Of a DNA stretch of 64,000 nt, positions 13,901 through 24,494 are shown piece after piece. Location: the NCBI RefSeq assembly GCF_964204645.1, contig NC_134027.1, forward strand, positions 24,602,485 through 24,666,484. Reading direction: 5' to 3'. Under the pieces are notes generated by a model. It was not told the origin of the DNA, ran no database searches, and saw nothing but the letters and a program-made list of their open reading frames with translations. Within the stretch, counting starts at the first letter, position 1. Each line of letters begins with the position of its first letter. Both the position numbers and the translations under genes were made by a program. The DNA comes from Tubulanus polymorphus (Eukaryota > Nemertea > Palaeonemertea > Tubulaniformes > Tubulanidae).

Positions 13901-16900
13901 TTTGGTGCATTGCGAGATCATTGTAATGTCTATTTGGAGTTAATAGCTCTGGAGTTAGTTAATAGCTATCTTTCAAAGGGGAAACGCCGAATTGAGGCCC
14001 AATACGGCTCTAGCTCCGCCACTGGGACTTAGACCTATCCTAGATCTAAGCTAGATCGAGCGGGAGCTGCGACACCAGTTATGCGGCTAGATGGCCTGAA
14101 GAACTGTCATAATTCTTGTATCTATTTCAAGGTCAGAATAAACTTAACTGACTTGCTTGATAATTTGTTCACTATTCAATCAACTTTGAACTGAATTCTT
14201 AGACTCCCGAATCCATACCCGCCGAATATACATCAAATTAATTTTTCTACCCAGTGATCGGAATAGTTTTCATTAACAATTGATTCATTTAAGAGAAAAG
14301 TTCATTCGAATTTGTGTTGAAGAAACTGTGTACGCGGACGACCAAGTAACTGCTAGCGAACCTGGTGGATCCTCGCTTGCCATAAGTGGAATCCTTGATT
14401 GCCGCTGTAGGGTTGGTAGCCCCCATTATCTCAGCGCTCGTAAACAGAAGCAATGACTGTACAACTGCGCTCATGGAGATTTGTATCGTGGTTTAATGAG
14501 GTGTTTCGCTGTGTGAATGAATAGCGTTTTGTGATGTTAGATATCTGTAGGGGCTGTCGTCTGCTGCACGGAACATCCTGTTGTTGTCGCGCAGACGACA
14601 CGAGAGATGAATCTCTTTAAACATATCGTATTCATACTTCACGATAATGAAACGACAGCACTCGAAGTTTTGTACCTCGCAACTCGCGTCAGTTAAGATC
14701 GGCAAATTGAACGGGATTAATTTACATTGTCAAAGAACTTCTTATCACTTGAAGCTTAGGTTTCGGTATCAATTTACGACGTTCATTGATAAATGACTCT
14801 GCAAAGATCTAAAGGCGTATCATTTCAGATGACTGCTTTGTATGGTTTTTATTGTTGTTTTTTGTTTGAGGTTTTATTATCATACTACAATTGACGGTGG
14901 TGCCCTGACGGTGGACCTACGGTCATCAAATTTGGCAGACATGGCCGGGAATATGCTCAGATATCCTAAGGTGTTAATATAATCTAACTTTCCAATAAAA
15001 ACCCCCAGAAATAGCATTTTGTACTTCAGCGGCGTCACCGCATTTCAGCGATTTTTACCTGTTATGCTATAGGCGGTTATGAAAAATGTCGAAGGATAAA
15101 ATGTTACCGAAGGCCTTGTTATATTGACTGTCAGCCAGACTACATCGGAATTAATCATATAATAATGTCTTTTTCGCTGTGATGCATCAACGAGGTCACT
15201 AAATCATCTCTCTTCTATTGTCTTTCGATATTTTTCATCTACCACAGCACCATTACATATTGTCTTTCTAGCGGTTCGATTCACCATAATTTCGCAGCCC
15301 CCAAAATTTACCGTAACACCCGCTGAAACCACGGGTGTTTTCGGGGAAGAACTTAAAATTGTACGATATATTGCCCGTAAATTTAGTAGAAACATTTTGA
15401 AATGTACAAAGTAATGTATTATGTGATCTTCCGCGTGCCGTGGACACCATTTTGGATCTCTGGAAATTGGATGTAAACATGATACATTACTTTGTACATT
15501 TCAAAATGCTCCGACTAAATTTCTTGTATGTTCTTGCTTTCTTTGGGAACTGGCATTTACTGCAAAACTGGCTCTTGAATCAGGGAACTGAATTAACTTC
15601 ACTCTAAAACAATGCTTCCATATTTGATCAACACCTTATTTAGCAACAGCTACACAAAAAATCATCTAAAAATTTGATATGAATCAGATGTAACAAATTC
15701 AGTATATCATCACAGGTTCATATCTCCAGGGTAGAATCCCAAAACATGAAGACAAAATGAGTCTGAACGGATTCCTTGGGCTAATAGTTTACTTGAACGC
15801 TTTGACTTCGTCTTAATAGGCTAACTTAGGATTAGGATAACCCTGGTCGGTGGAGACAAGAGAATTGATTATCTTCGCGATCCCCCGTGCTCGTGAACAC
15901 CACGCACTTTAAGAAAAGAACAGGAAATAAACGTGTTGTTTTAGGACAGAAAAACATCAACCGCTACAAAAAAATTGCTAGTATTATAGTATATAGTTTG
16001 TTTGTGTATAGCATATATCTATTTTCTCTACAAACTGGATCTGATGGGAAACTTAATCTTAGAAAGATTCTCACCTGATTGCTGTCTATATATAGACTGA
16101 AGACTGCGCGCAATAAGAGAACGGAAATAAATACAAGTTATACAAAGAATGTTCACTTTCTGATAGTTTCGGTTCGGTGTCCCTGAGCGGGAAGATTCTG
16201 CGTTTGAGTATTTCAATAAAAAGGCATCCTATTCATTTACATCGATCTAATGGAGCTGTTGAACTCTTTTTACGTATTTTCTACGTAATAATCGAAAGAT
16301 TCCTTAAGTTCATTAACATCGTTACTCATTTTATAGCTATTTTTCATTGCTAGTGATTAAACAAATCGGGCTTTCTCTTTGTGATAAGACTACGGTTGTA
16401 TTCCACGAGAACACGTCGTGGGACAATAACATTCCACACACGGCGTTGCTCGCGACGTTACGACATAATATCTAAAAGTCAAATTACACCCGAGAATGCG
16501 GGAGTGAAAGCGTGGCGCTTGATTGATCGTCGTCGCCGCTACTGCTGCTTACAGTCCGCGTATAAAGCGTTTACCGAACGGAGAAAAAGTCGATTGTTTT
16601 ACGGCTTGCAGTGAAACACTCTGGAGCTGTCGTCTGGTTTATAGCCACCGCAAATAATGATATATCTATGAAGCTTTAGCATCTACACACGCGCGCTAAG
16701 ATGACATATTCGTTTTGTTTACACCGTTGATGATGTATAAGTTGACTTACGACGTCCCAGTCTCGCGATAAACCATTTTAAGTTGCTACGGCCGCCATTT
16801 TGTTCGGATACTTAACTCCTGACTGTATCAATGGGTCGTTTTATGCTTTTTTGAAAAAAAAAAGATATTTTCGAAGACGACTGTATTTCAGCGGTCCTCG

Positions 16901-19900
16901 CGATTAATTCTTACATCTTCGAACCCGTCTTTCTTGATCTTGAAATAGGGATTGACCCTTTTATTTAATACTTCGGTTTTCTTGTGACTAGGTTTATTAG
17001 GATCGAAGAGAACTGTACGCAGAGTACGCAGCGGCAGCGATCCTTTTAGGGTGTCTGAAGTTTTTGTATGGCCAATGAATTGTGTCGTGATGTTATCTTT
17101 TCAGTGAAGAGATGCTTAATTTCGCAAAAATGAAATTCGAATTTCAAAGAGCATTTTATTGCGTTCGTCTCCGTGTTTTCAACGCGGTTTGGTTTCATTT
17201 AGTGCGTATTCGCGGCTAGTCGAGCGTTAAGCTTTTCCGTTGCTTGGTTGTCCGTTGGAAATTTGAATTTTCAAAACGAAGCGCTTCAATCAATATCTTT
17301 CGCACGAGATTGTCTCTATGGATTAGTGAATTCGAGCGTCGGTTATTTAGTCAAAGTCCTTGTTGATGTTTTCGTAGAAATCGCCATTGTGAAACCGCGG
17401 TAATGAAGCCAAACGCACGCGACGCAGGGAAACATGTTTCCGTCTGTTTCCCCTCTGTGGCAGTGCGTTATATTATGAAACGAGAAACATGAAAACAATG
17501 TTTCCGAGATCAAACATGTTTGATTCCGTGTTTCTGTGTTTCAATGTTTCCCCGTTTGCCTCTGTCGTTGGGCTTAATGAGTTAGAAGAAACAATATACG
17601 ATTTTTCAAGCCACTGTTTTATCGTAATAATATTAAAACTCGCTGAAACGATAATCAATCGACTCAATGAATATTTCATATCGGAAAATCCTAATTACGT
17701 GGAATTTACTGTTTTTCGTTCCGACAGAAAACGATATGCTTGAAAAAAGACCATTGGGTCTCAATATCATGGAAATAAACTGGCGCTTTGAATCGGAACA
17801 GCCTATGCACTAAATCAGGCGCCGTAAACTATAGCGCGAAAATAGTGCTTAAATGTATTTCGATACCAGACGAATAAAGAAAGTCTTTCGCGTCAAGTGT
17901 TAGATGTTCGATGTATACTCCGTTGTCTTCTAAATAATGCACACAGGCGGCGATTGTCGGCAGACTGCGTTTTAGATACCCGATACATTCTCTGCAAATA
18001 TAACGAGCGCAGTTTATGTGATAAAATTCGATGCGTGGGCGCGTTGCCTGGAATAATAAAGACGCTGTCTTTATTGAGCGGACCACGTAACACGGAAAAT
18101 ACGTGGCTCAATGTATCAGTCTCGATTGCGTCGAAGACCATATGGGACCACAGGACCTTCATGGTTAGCGATCTTTTGAATCAATGACAACCATATCTAG
18201 CGACCGAGGATTTATAGCCTTGTACACCTAATACACACTTAAGTTTTTGTTTTTGTTTGGCTTTACGTCGCTTGGATCTTGTTTTCCTGAGACTAACCTT
18301 ATTGGATTATTCATTTAACCTCACGACAGGACCGCGGCCTTTGAAGTGTTCTGTGCCCGCACACTGACTGTAAGCAGCCAGCAGGACTCGAACCCACTTG
18401 TCACTCAGCACTGATAGTGGATGCAACAGCATCACGCCTCATCTCATTGGGCTACTGTTCTCCGCACATGTAAATATTCTTAAATTTGGTATCTTTCATT
18501 AGTGTTAGTTTTTCCCTTTTATTGTAATCCTATGTACAAATCTTAATACACCGTCTTTTCCTCGGTAAGATGTTTTTCTTTTTATCATCCACAATCGTGT
18601 AAGATATTGTGATGAATAGATATTGAATTGAATTTGGATTCTACCCGATTGCGCGTGCTCTCCTTAACCCTGGGTAAAATGCGCGGTGTGAAAAACGGCG
18701 TCGGAATTCAGTGGGTCGATAGCGTCGGACCCTCCCTGATCGCTTCACTCACATCAATATCAGCGACGCGACAATTAAATCTAAATCGTTGATTCAATTT
18801 TCCGAACGTTAAAAGCATTTTTCGATTGCGCGGCGGCGGCGGCGGCAGGTGTCCTGCTTATTACATCAAAACCACTTGTTCGTATAAAACAGAAAATTCA
18901 ATACCATAAAAAATTGAACTATTTCACTCAGCGACACTTCAATAACGCGCTATTCAGGTTGCATCCATAGTTCTGGGGTTATCGACGTCTGGTGTTAGCT
19001 CAACGCGGACGACGCGCGGAAACACGGAATCGAACGTGTTTGCCGAAATCATGTTTCTCTCATTTCTCGTAAACGTACACGACGCAGGGAAACAGGGAAA
19101 CACTATGGGATCAAACATGTTGGAAGCATTGTTTCACAAATCTATGTTTCTCGTAAACGCAAACGACACAGAGATATGCTCGGGCGAAACGTTTTGTCTC
19201 ATGTTTCCGTGTTTCCGGTTTCCCTGCTTCGTGCGCGTCGGGCTTGATTACCGCAATTCTCTGTACGTTGAGTTCCTGAGTTTTTGTTTTGGTTTCGAGA
19301 GAATGGACCCAGTTCGTCTCGGCGCAGCTGAATCGATAAGACCTCGTTACAGACAGCCTCGAAGCCGATGACAGGCAATTTCCTGTGATTTCAGCGCGAC
19401 ATTAAGTGTAAGTGTCAAGTTTGGCTCTATAAGTGGAGTCCTCGCTTCCGGAATAGATAGCTGTCCTGCGCGGTCATTCGTGATCTGAAAAAGTAAACAT
19501 CGGGGGCGGTTTAGATTTTCAAATCGGAGTACGAAAAGAGGGTTGAAATTGCATTTTGGTTTTGCCCTGGTTTGGGTAAACAATCTTCCATCCAGCCAGA
19601 TCTGCTGCCAAGTGACATATGAGGTTCATTTTGCCGGAAATCTTTTATAATACAAGATTGGAACGCGCTGTAAGAGTCTAGGGTCCAATATTTACCGGTC
19701 TGCCACAGCCATTAAATAGTCTTTTTGAAATTCGAAGCTTGAAAGGGGCGTTTTCTAAATATTTAAAGGCAAAATATTTTATGAAATTTTCGGAATGTGA
19801 AAAAACCAAATTTGGAACTTAAATAATTGCGGAACTTGGATTTAAAAGGACGGTCGTCCCAACTCCTAACCCCTTCTGATTACGCCCATGCGTCCTTGTC

Positions 19901-22900
19901 AAAAATCCGGTCCCTGTTCACTTCCTTGTAGCCATCTAAGCGTTAACTCGCATTCGAAAAGTCGTAATTATACGTAAAATCGAGTCGTCAAATCGAAGAT
20001 AAGTAGCTCTGGTTGCATACTCGAGAAGTACACTGTGTCTATATACGAAAGAAGTGTACTTCGTAAACGCAGTCAATAGAACGCAATTAGCGAGCTTTTA
20101 ATGCACAATTTGTAGTTATCGAACATATCATCGCTCGAGGCATTCACGGCGTATTGATTGATATCGCTTCTGACACTAATTACACTCATCTCGCTAATTA
20201 AACTTCGAATATTTCACGTTCACCGTCTAATACGATTACGCATAGCGGAACCTATTCATCTCGCGTATACCCACGGGTATAAAATTCTTCAGGATTTCAC
20301 GGGCCGAATCATCGCAGAAATTCGTGTTGTTACGAAGCCTCCGAGATGTGGATGGACACCACATTCAAAGAACTTTAAATGAAGATATAGAATATGAACA
20401 TGGGTGGCTCCGGGGTATAATTTTGACTAGCTCACCAAAGAAGATATAGCACATTATATGGATTACGTGGACCCCAATTCACAATATATTTTAAGCCAAT
20501 GATATTTTTTGAGGAATCGGGCTACAGCATGGTCACACCCTCGACATCCACCAAAAAACTCATCTGATTTTTTTTTATAGTCAGGAAATTTATTCTCATA
20601 GAATGTTTTTCAACTTTTTTTGCCTTTCCTCGTGAAAGCCAACATGGAAGCGGTCCCTGGTAAGCGAAGACCCTGCAGCGTGGCTGGGCGTGGCTGTTGG
20701 TTAAATTTTCATCTGAATCTAATCATCTGTATTTAAATCGCGTTTCCTCGACTCTATAAACCACGGTACGGCGGTTATAGAACTGGTGGACCAGTGGGAC
20801 CAGTTCAAAACTGGGCTCCTATTTTCGGTTGAACTCACTTACTTCAGCTTACGTTAAGTTTTATATTAATCATGATTTATGGTCTACTATGTAAAGAGGG
20901 AAAACATTTATGGGAAAAATTGCGCCGAAATTGTACCTCAGACATAAGTAATCGGTCCTTAGGATTCTGGGGTACGCATAGAGTACACCAGGACGCAGTT
21001 TCACTTTTGACTTTTGATCATAAATCTCGAATCTCGACCGAACGTCACAACGTACAGAGAACTAGGCCGAATGAATCAGCTAAACGACCTCAATTTCGGG
21101 CCTCGATCGGAACTTCACGCTCGCGACGAAGTAGATTTATTTGTCTCGACTTATGGCAGAAATTGACAAGTACGTTACAGCGAAGAGGACGGACGATGGT
21201 TTATTGATACGGCGGACCCCTCGCTCGTCAAACAACACGCTTGATTGAATAATTCCCGCTGAACCGAACGGCTAACTCTTCATCTTCCTCGAGTCGACGA
21301 CATCTCACTAGTATTAACATACATATGAACAATTCTTCGGTATATACGTAAATCTTAACGGAGACGCAACTGCTTGTCAAAGTCTAGCAAACTATTCTTG
21401 GTGGTAATATTTTCTATTCCCATAGATGAGATGCTCAATGCGTTCTAGATTTTTTCTAACCGATCGTTAGCATTGGCTCTTCTAAAGCCCAACGCATAGT
21501 ACGCGGGGAACACGGAAATAGGGGGCCTTTCTTCGAGTCATGTGCGTTCGGGGTCGGTTTCTATCGGGCCTGGACCGGTGCCAGGAAGAATCAGGGATAA
21601 ATAGGGACTCCAGCATTAAAAGAACTAGGTCCTAATCCAGATTGTATAGAATCTCCAATCGCCAAGACAATATTTCGCTTCTCGATTACCACACTTGATC
21701 GTAGATTTTATCTAAAAATAGAATTTAAAAAATCTAGAAGAAATTTAGAGAACTTAAAATCTAAAGAACTTAACGTATATACATTTTACAGATAAGATAG
21801 ATGATTTTATTACTCTCCTACCATTTCCATGGTATGTGGAGGTTAGAAAATAATTTTGTTTGCAAATATTTTCATGGGAAAAATAAAGCCATTTCAAAAC
21901 TTTCACAAGGCTATTTTCTATCTAAAATCATCTTTAATAATAAATTTTGCTTGTTGGAATTTTGGAGTTTTTGATATGTCAAAGTTTCTGATTTACAAAA
22001 TTTCCATGACAGCGCCCTCTATTGCTAAAGCTCTCGCCAGGTATCTCACGTCTGAATTAACGTTTCTCCTTATCGTTTATTTTTTGCAGACGACAAACTG
22101 AAAACGATCGACTCGTCGTCACACGTTGAAATGACCGATTACCACACGATCATCCTGGGCGTAATCGGAGGACTCCTCTTCGTTTTCATCGTTATCTGCA
22201 TTTGCATCACGTGCGTACAGAGGAATAACGAGGTCAGTAGGTCAAAACCGGACCGCAATAGACTAGGCGTCGGCGCCGGCGTGCCGCCTAACTGCACAAA
22301 CCGTCCTCCTAAACAATCCACGATGCAAACGGAATTAAAAACGTTACTGTCTCGGTCTCGGACGCCACCTTTTGATACGATCGATTCCCGACATATGATC
22401 GGGAATAACGTAAACCAGTGCATGCAATTTAGCGACATTTACACGGATCCGTCTGGTTTGAGTCAATGTAGCGACCGCATCTACGCCGACCGGCTCACCG
22501 CTGCCGGACGCCCGTACACGCCGTCTTTAGATCGATATAGCGCCACGGTCAGCGTAGGAATACAAACGAACGGACGGACGCAGCCGGCGGAGGACTTTTT
22601 CCCGCCGTTAGATCGAACGGCGGAATCGATTCCGGGAGAGCTCGATCGGTTCTATTCGACTCCGCTGTGCGGCGAATTCGCCAAACGACTTACGAACACG
22701 CCGTCGTCGACGAAAAAATTCCCGACGCAGGCGACCATTGAGCGCCCGATGACGCCGCAAGTGAGCGGCGCCACCAATCGGGAGCAAAACGAACTGAAAG
22801 TTAGGCGCAGTAACAGCATGAGAGAACGCGTCAATCGAACGCCCAGCCCCAGACCCGATATTGTGCAGTTGGCGCCATCTATCGTGGTGTCCAATCATAA

Positions 22901-23006
22901 GGGTCAAACTTTGCCGCCGGTGTTGTATTCCTCCCCATCCGAACGATCTCGGTCTAAATCTCGTTTAGACCCCAGTATATTTAATGAACATAGCAGCGCC
23001 GTCTAG
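1781..23006 (+). CDS. NETO: NETO-like CUB-CUB-LDLa transmembrane protein (5' end missing)
   Basis: Neuropilin- and tolloid-like proteins are single-pass auxiliary subunits of kainate-type glutamate receptors (Neto at the fly neuromuscular junction, NETO1/2 in vertebrates). Eight exons join in phase: 1781-1948, 4630-4884, 5401-5433, 6267-6311, 7954-8117, 8399-8630, 10392-10523 and 22090-23006. They give about 647 residues of open frame. Order: CUB1, short linker, CUB2, LDL-receptor class A module, one transmembrane helix and a tail of about 260 residues, as in NETO. CUB1 and CUB2 each have four cysteines, and the LDLa exon has the family's CNG and WDE residues. The tail is Pro/Ser/Thr-rich and ends SSAV, a class I PDZ-ligand-like terminus. 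The start codon and signal peptide are not visible. Architecture is strongly supported; the receptor role is inferred from the family. Confidence 0.85.
1949..4629 (+). other. NETO-like intron, 2.7 kb
   Basis: It holds the antisense 39-bp satellite array (3484-3715) and fragments of a GGATCC-containing dispersed repeat near 2815-2850 and 4355-4400. Nothing else coding was seen; short open frames here lack domain features. Confidence 0.6.
3484..3715 (-). repeat. 39-bp satellite array A (about six units)
   Basis: Degenerate tandem copies with a repeating GTGGAACTGGATCCAGAG core followed by a CAAATTAAGCCC-type half. The unit is about 39 bp (13 codons), so translation gives a 13-residue repeat (WNWIQSQIKPTQL-like). 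Orientation is opposite to the arrays at 9.1 and 10.6 kb. Confidence 0.85.
4630..4884 (+). CDS. NETO: NETO-like exon: rest of CUB1
   Basis: Acceptor TTTACAG and donor GTAAGT. Phase 1 joins 1948 without a stop. The translation carries the second CUB cysteine pair (EDCKFDFLEI ... GRYCG) and ends in the closing strand FKAVYSF, a complete CUB C-terminal half. Confidence 0.88.
5401..5433 (+). CDS. NETO: NETO-like linker microexon 1 (33 nt)
   Basis: Preceded by ATAATTTCAG and followed by GTCAGT. The 33 nt keep phase 1 and encode NPELQYSRNFS between CUB1 and CUB2. It fits frame and splice sites but has no domain to confirm it. Confidence 0.55.
5648..5746. mobile_element. Small inverted-repeat element with CCAGTTCCAC ends
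   Basis: About 100 bp bounded by GGATCCAGTTCCAC on the left and CGTGGAATCGGGGTC on the right, roughly reverse complements. The interior has the family hallmark TTCATTGAAAATGAACT and an AACTCAGAGTTAAC palindrome. Relatives lie near 42503, 48005, 50610 and 63288. No coding capacity, so a MITE-like element. Confidence 0.55.
6267..6311 (+). CDS. NETO: NETO-like linker microexon 2 (45 nt)
   Basis: Preceded by TTACGCAG and followed by GTATTC. The 45 nt keep phase 1 and encode VPQLYQTNDSVQLSE, which leads straight into the first cysteine of CUB2. The splice sites are reasonable; there is no independent proof. Confidence 0.5.
7515..7695. mobile_element. TAAGACCAGTCT-family repeat, copy 1
   Basis: Repeated TAAGACCAGTCTAAGACC and TTGGTTCTATAG phrases, ending in GCTTAAGTCAAGAC then GGCAACTGGCCC. 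It matches the family at 48.8-49.1 and 57.4-57.75 kb and lies in the intron before the CUB2 exon. Confidence 0.5.
7954..8117 (+). CDS. NETO: NETO-like exon: start of CUB2
   Basis: Acceptor TTATTTCAG and donor GTGAGT. The read contains a cysteine near the start and then LDCTWVIHIPRG, the conserved second-strand motif of NETO CUB2 (C-x-W-x-I-x-x-P-x-G). It ends in phase 0. Reading past 8117 without splicing runs into SINE-like sequence. Confidence 0.75.
8140..8380 (+). mobile_element. tRNA-derived SINE candidate
   Basis: An A-box-like segment (GTGGCCGACCAGTGG, from about 8151) is followed by a B-box GGTTCGAAACC (about 8215-8225), the spacing and order of a tRNA-derived Pol III promoter. The downstream part has no matching acceptor-stem sequence, so it is not an intact tRNA gene. 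It lies in an intron of the NETO-like gene. Confidence 0.4.
8399..8630 (+). CDS. NETO: NETO-like exon: rest of CUB2
   Basis: Acceptor TTTTTCAG and donor GTAAAA. It encodes FLKFTEFSI, the cysteine pair KHCDDSSLEIYD ... LLCN and the closing FSAFFSVLYS. The ATG at the exon start is internal, not an initiator. Confidence 0.85.
8701..9021. mobile_element. 321-bp MITE-like element with long terminal inverted repeats
   Basis: The left end (CTCGCTTGCCAGGGTTTGGT...) and the reverse complement of the right end (CTCGCTTGCCAGTGTTTGTT...) match over about 60 bp with a few differences. The interior has no gene. No clear target-site duplication was found. It lies 70 bp after the second CUB2 exon. Short fragments of the same GCTTGCC end recur in the window. 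Confidence 0.7.
9117..9790 (+). repeat. 39-bp satellite array B (about 15 units)
   Basis: Units of TTGATTCTGGATCCAGTTCC plus ACAGTTGTGTGGGTTTAAT (39 bp). A GATCTGCGGGTGTTATTT variant recurs as part of a higher-order pattern, so 78- and 117-bp multimers are visible. It reads open for about 170 codons as a 13-residue repeat (LDPVPQLCGFNLT-like). It lies in the intron upstream of the LDLa exon, in transcript-sense orientation. Confidence 0.95.
10392..10523 (+). CDS. NETO: NETO-like exon: LDL-receptor class A module
   Basis: A 132-nt phase-preserving exon (acceptor TTATTCAG, donor GTAAGT). Six cysteines are spaced as in an LDLa repeat, with CVNKSLLCNG, NCATEWDE and a final Cys. NETO proteins have exactly one such module just outside the membrane. 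Arrays of the same 39-bp satellite lie on both sides, the nearer one only about 40 bp downstream. Confidence 0.9.
10564..11245 (+). repeat. 39-bp satellite array C (about 17 units)
   Basis: Same unit and orientation as array B, starting about 40 bp after the LDLa exon's donor. The unit is open in frame for about 205 codons. A few units have lost bases (near 11161-11175). Together B and C bracket the LDLa exon. Confidence 0.95.
14165..14440. repeat. Dispersed repeat, copy 1 (GGATCC/GCTTGCC family)
   Basis: This segment (TCAACTTTGAACTGAATT ... CTAGCGAACCTGGTGGATCC ... GGAATCCTTGATTGCCGC) aligns by eye along its length with 23283-23560. Partial relatives lie near 2815, 4360 and 43290. No coding capacity is seen. 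Confidence 0.65.
17407..17573. mobile_element. GACGCAGGGAAAC-family MITE, copy 1
   Basis: About 167 bp with imperfect terminal inverted repeats: CGCACGCGACGCAGGGAAAC on the left and TGTTTCCCCGTTTGCC then CTGTCGTT on the right. The interior is rich in AAACATG and CATGTTT. TAATGA occurs on both sides (17401-17406 and 17574-17579), compatible with a short target duplication. Confidence 0.6.
18245..18475 (-). mobile_element. tRNA-derived SINE candidate (minus orientation)
   Basis: On the minus strand an A-box-like GTAGCCCAATGAGATGAGG is followed by the B-box GGGTTCGAGTCCTG (plus-strand 18388-18401). Then comes an unrelated body and a 3' tail of AAACAAAAACAAAAACTT type (plus-strand 18240-18257). 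This is the head, body and A-rich tail layout of a SINE, not a mature tRNA gene. Confidence 0.6.
19066..19251. mobile_element. GACGCAGGGAAAC-family MITE, copy 2
   Basis: The left end (CGTACACGACGCAGGGAAAC) and right end (GTTTCCCTGCTTCGTGCGCG) are inverted copies. The interior repeats ATGTTTC and CGTAAACG motifs. Same family as 17407-17573 and 29180-29340. Confidence 0.6.
22090..23006 (+). CDS. NETO: NETO-like last exon: transmembrane helix and cytoplasmic tail
   Basis: The acceptor TTTTTTGCAG joins the LDLa exon in phase across an 11.6-kb intron. The helix (IILGVIGGLLFVFIVICICI) starts about 20 residues in. The tail of roughly 260 residues is rich in Ser, Pro, Thr and Arg, with SRSRTPPF and NRTPSPRP segments and many likely phosphorylation sites, and ends SSAV then TAG at 23004-23006. 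No canonical poly(A) signal lies close downstream. Confidence 0.85.
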
Positions 23007-23282
23007 CGATTCATGAATATAGCATAATCAATAATACATTTCATTTAGAATGGGGCCCCAACAACGCTTACTGTGGCAATCGGGGATTGCACTTGTGGCA
23101 AGTGATGATCCGCGAGGATTGCTAGTAGTTATCAAACCGGCTCTGCTTATTTGGAGGTTTTCCTGGAAAGGTCCGTGGATTGAAATTGGCTGCGTAATTG
23201 TCGCTTTCTTGTCGGAATCGCATTCTGTTGAATGGGGAATCGCAACACGAGTTACTCCACCAGATGGCGTGATGAGCATTCA

Positions 23283-23560
23283 GTTTATTCACCAGCAATC
23301 AATTTTGAACTGAATTGTTAGGTTCGCACGAGTCCATACATTATCAAATGACCAACAAAATATGCTTACATTAACTTCATTTTCTACTCAATGTTTGGTA
23401 TTACCAGTTATCATTAATTATTGATTAATTCAACGTTCATTCCAATTTGAATGAAATAGACGGAACTGGACGCGGAAAACGGAGTAACTACTAGCGAACC
23501 TGGTGGATCCTCGCTTGCCATTAGTGGAATCCTCGATTGCCGCAGTAGCGTTGAAGGCTA
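23283..23560. repeat. Dispersed repeat, copy 2 (GGATCC/GCTTGCC family)
   Basis: Aligns with 14165-14440. The best-conserved stretch, around 23490-23545, contains TAGCGAACCTGGTGGATCC and a GGAATCCTCGATTGCC block. Confidence 0.65.
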
Positions 23561-24242
23561 CTCATTAAACACGTGTTTCTGTTTTATATGAAATAAAAAT
23601 GAATGAATTTGAATGAGTAATTAACGACTCGCGTTTCTTTTCAGTTGAACGTATTTCTCGGCTGTCGTAATCGGTGACGGGTATACCACGTGATTTTGAT
23701 CGCGCACCACGTGCCAAATCACGTGACGGACGCACATCTGCATGATTACGCATGCGCCCCATTCCCAATTGACGCTTTTTGAAACCCTCCCCGCGCAGTG
23801 TGTCTAACAGTCGTGTTTTGTCTCGCCAGTTAAGCTTAAAGCACCCGATCCCCTAGGCCTCGCCTAAACTGTTTAATTGTCCAAGCCTTTATTCTGTTGT
23901 GGAGATCATTTGTTTTAAAATCTTAACATTTGATGAAACGTAATTTCTAGTTTTTTCATTTCATGTCGTACACCATCTTCGGTTTGAACCCTGGTGTCAT
24001 CGATATTAAAGAATACATTAGATACATAGGACGGGGTGCCCAGAGAGCAATTACCAATTGCCGAAGTTCCTCGCTTGCACTGTAACATAAGGCTTAGCGC
24101 AATGCCACTGTGGTAAGCGAGGATTCGCTAGGCAGCCCTTGTTTTCCATGTGTAGTGTTTGGATTACCACAATGTAATCGGGGGTGTTCTAGGTGGCACT
24201 GGGGTGATGTCGTCAGTATTCCTTTCAAGTGTTGCGAAGATA

Positions 24243-24494
24243 CTGGTGACGTTACCGTGGCAGAGGATCCACCAGGGGCGCTAATGTCGTGAAGTCGGAT
24301 CTTCCAGGACTAACAAGGTGCCGGGCAATCGAGGATCCGCCAGGGGCGCTTATGTCGTGAAGTCCGAACCCACAGGGCTAACAAGGTCCCGTGGCAATCG
24401 AGGATCCGCCAGGGGCGCTAATGTCGTGAAGTCGGATCTTCCAGTACTAACGAGGTGCCGTGGCAATCGAGGATCCGCCAGGGGCGCTAAATGG
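24243..24494 (+). repeat. 69-bp tandem repeat (about four units)
   Basis: The block GAGGATCCGCCAGGGGCGCT starts at 24263 (with an A variant), 24331, 24400 and 24469, spaced 68, 69 and 69 bp. Each unit continues with ATGTCGTGAAGTC and a GCAATC lead-in. The unit contains the core of the dispersed GGATCC/GCTTGCC family, so it looks like a local expansion of part of that element. Confidence 0.9.

Larger units (their letters stand above)
11254..22089 (+). other. NETO-like long intron (remaining 10.8 kb)
   Basis: Apart from the repeats listed (about 14.2, 17.4, 18.3 and 19.1 kb) I see no exon with matching phase and domain content. A short GT run lies near 12500. Open frames here are isolated and have no recognisable composition. 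Confidence 0.55.

Noticed and set aside
18380-18440. A tRNA gene on the minus strand
   Set aside because: A- and B-box-like segments exist, but the arms do not pair as a full cloverleaf and an A-rich tail follows, so a SINE is the better reading.
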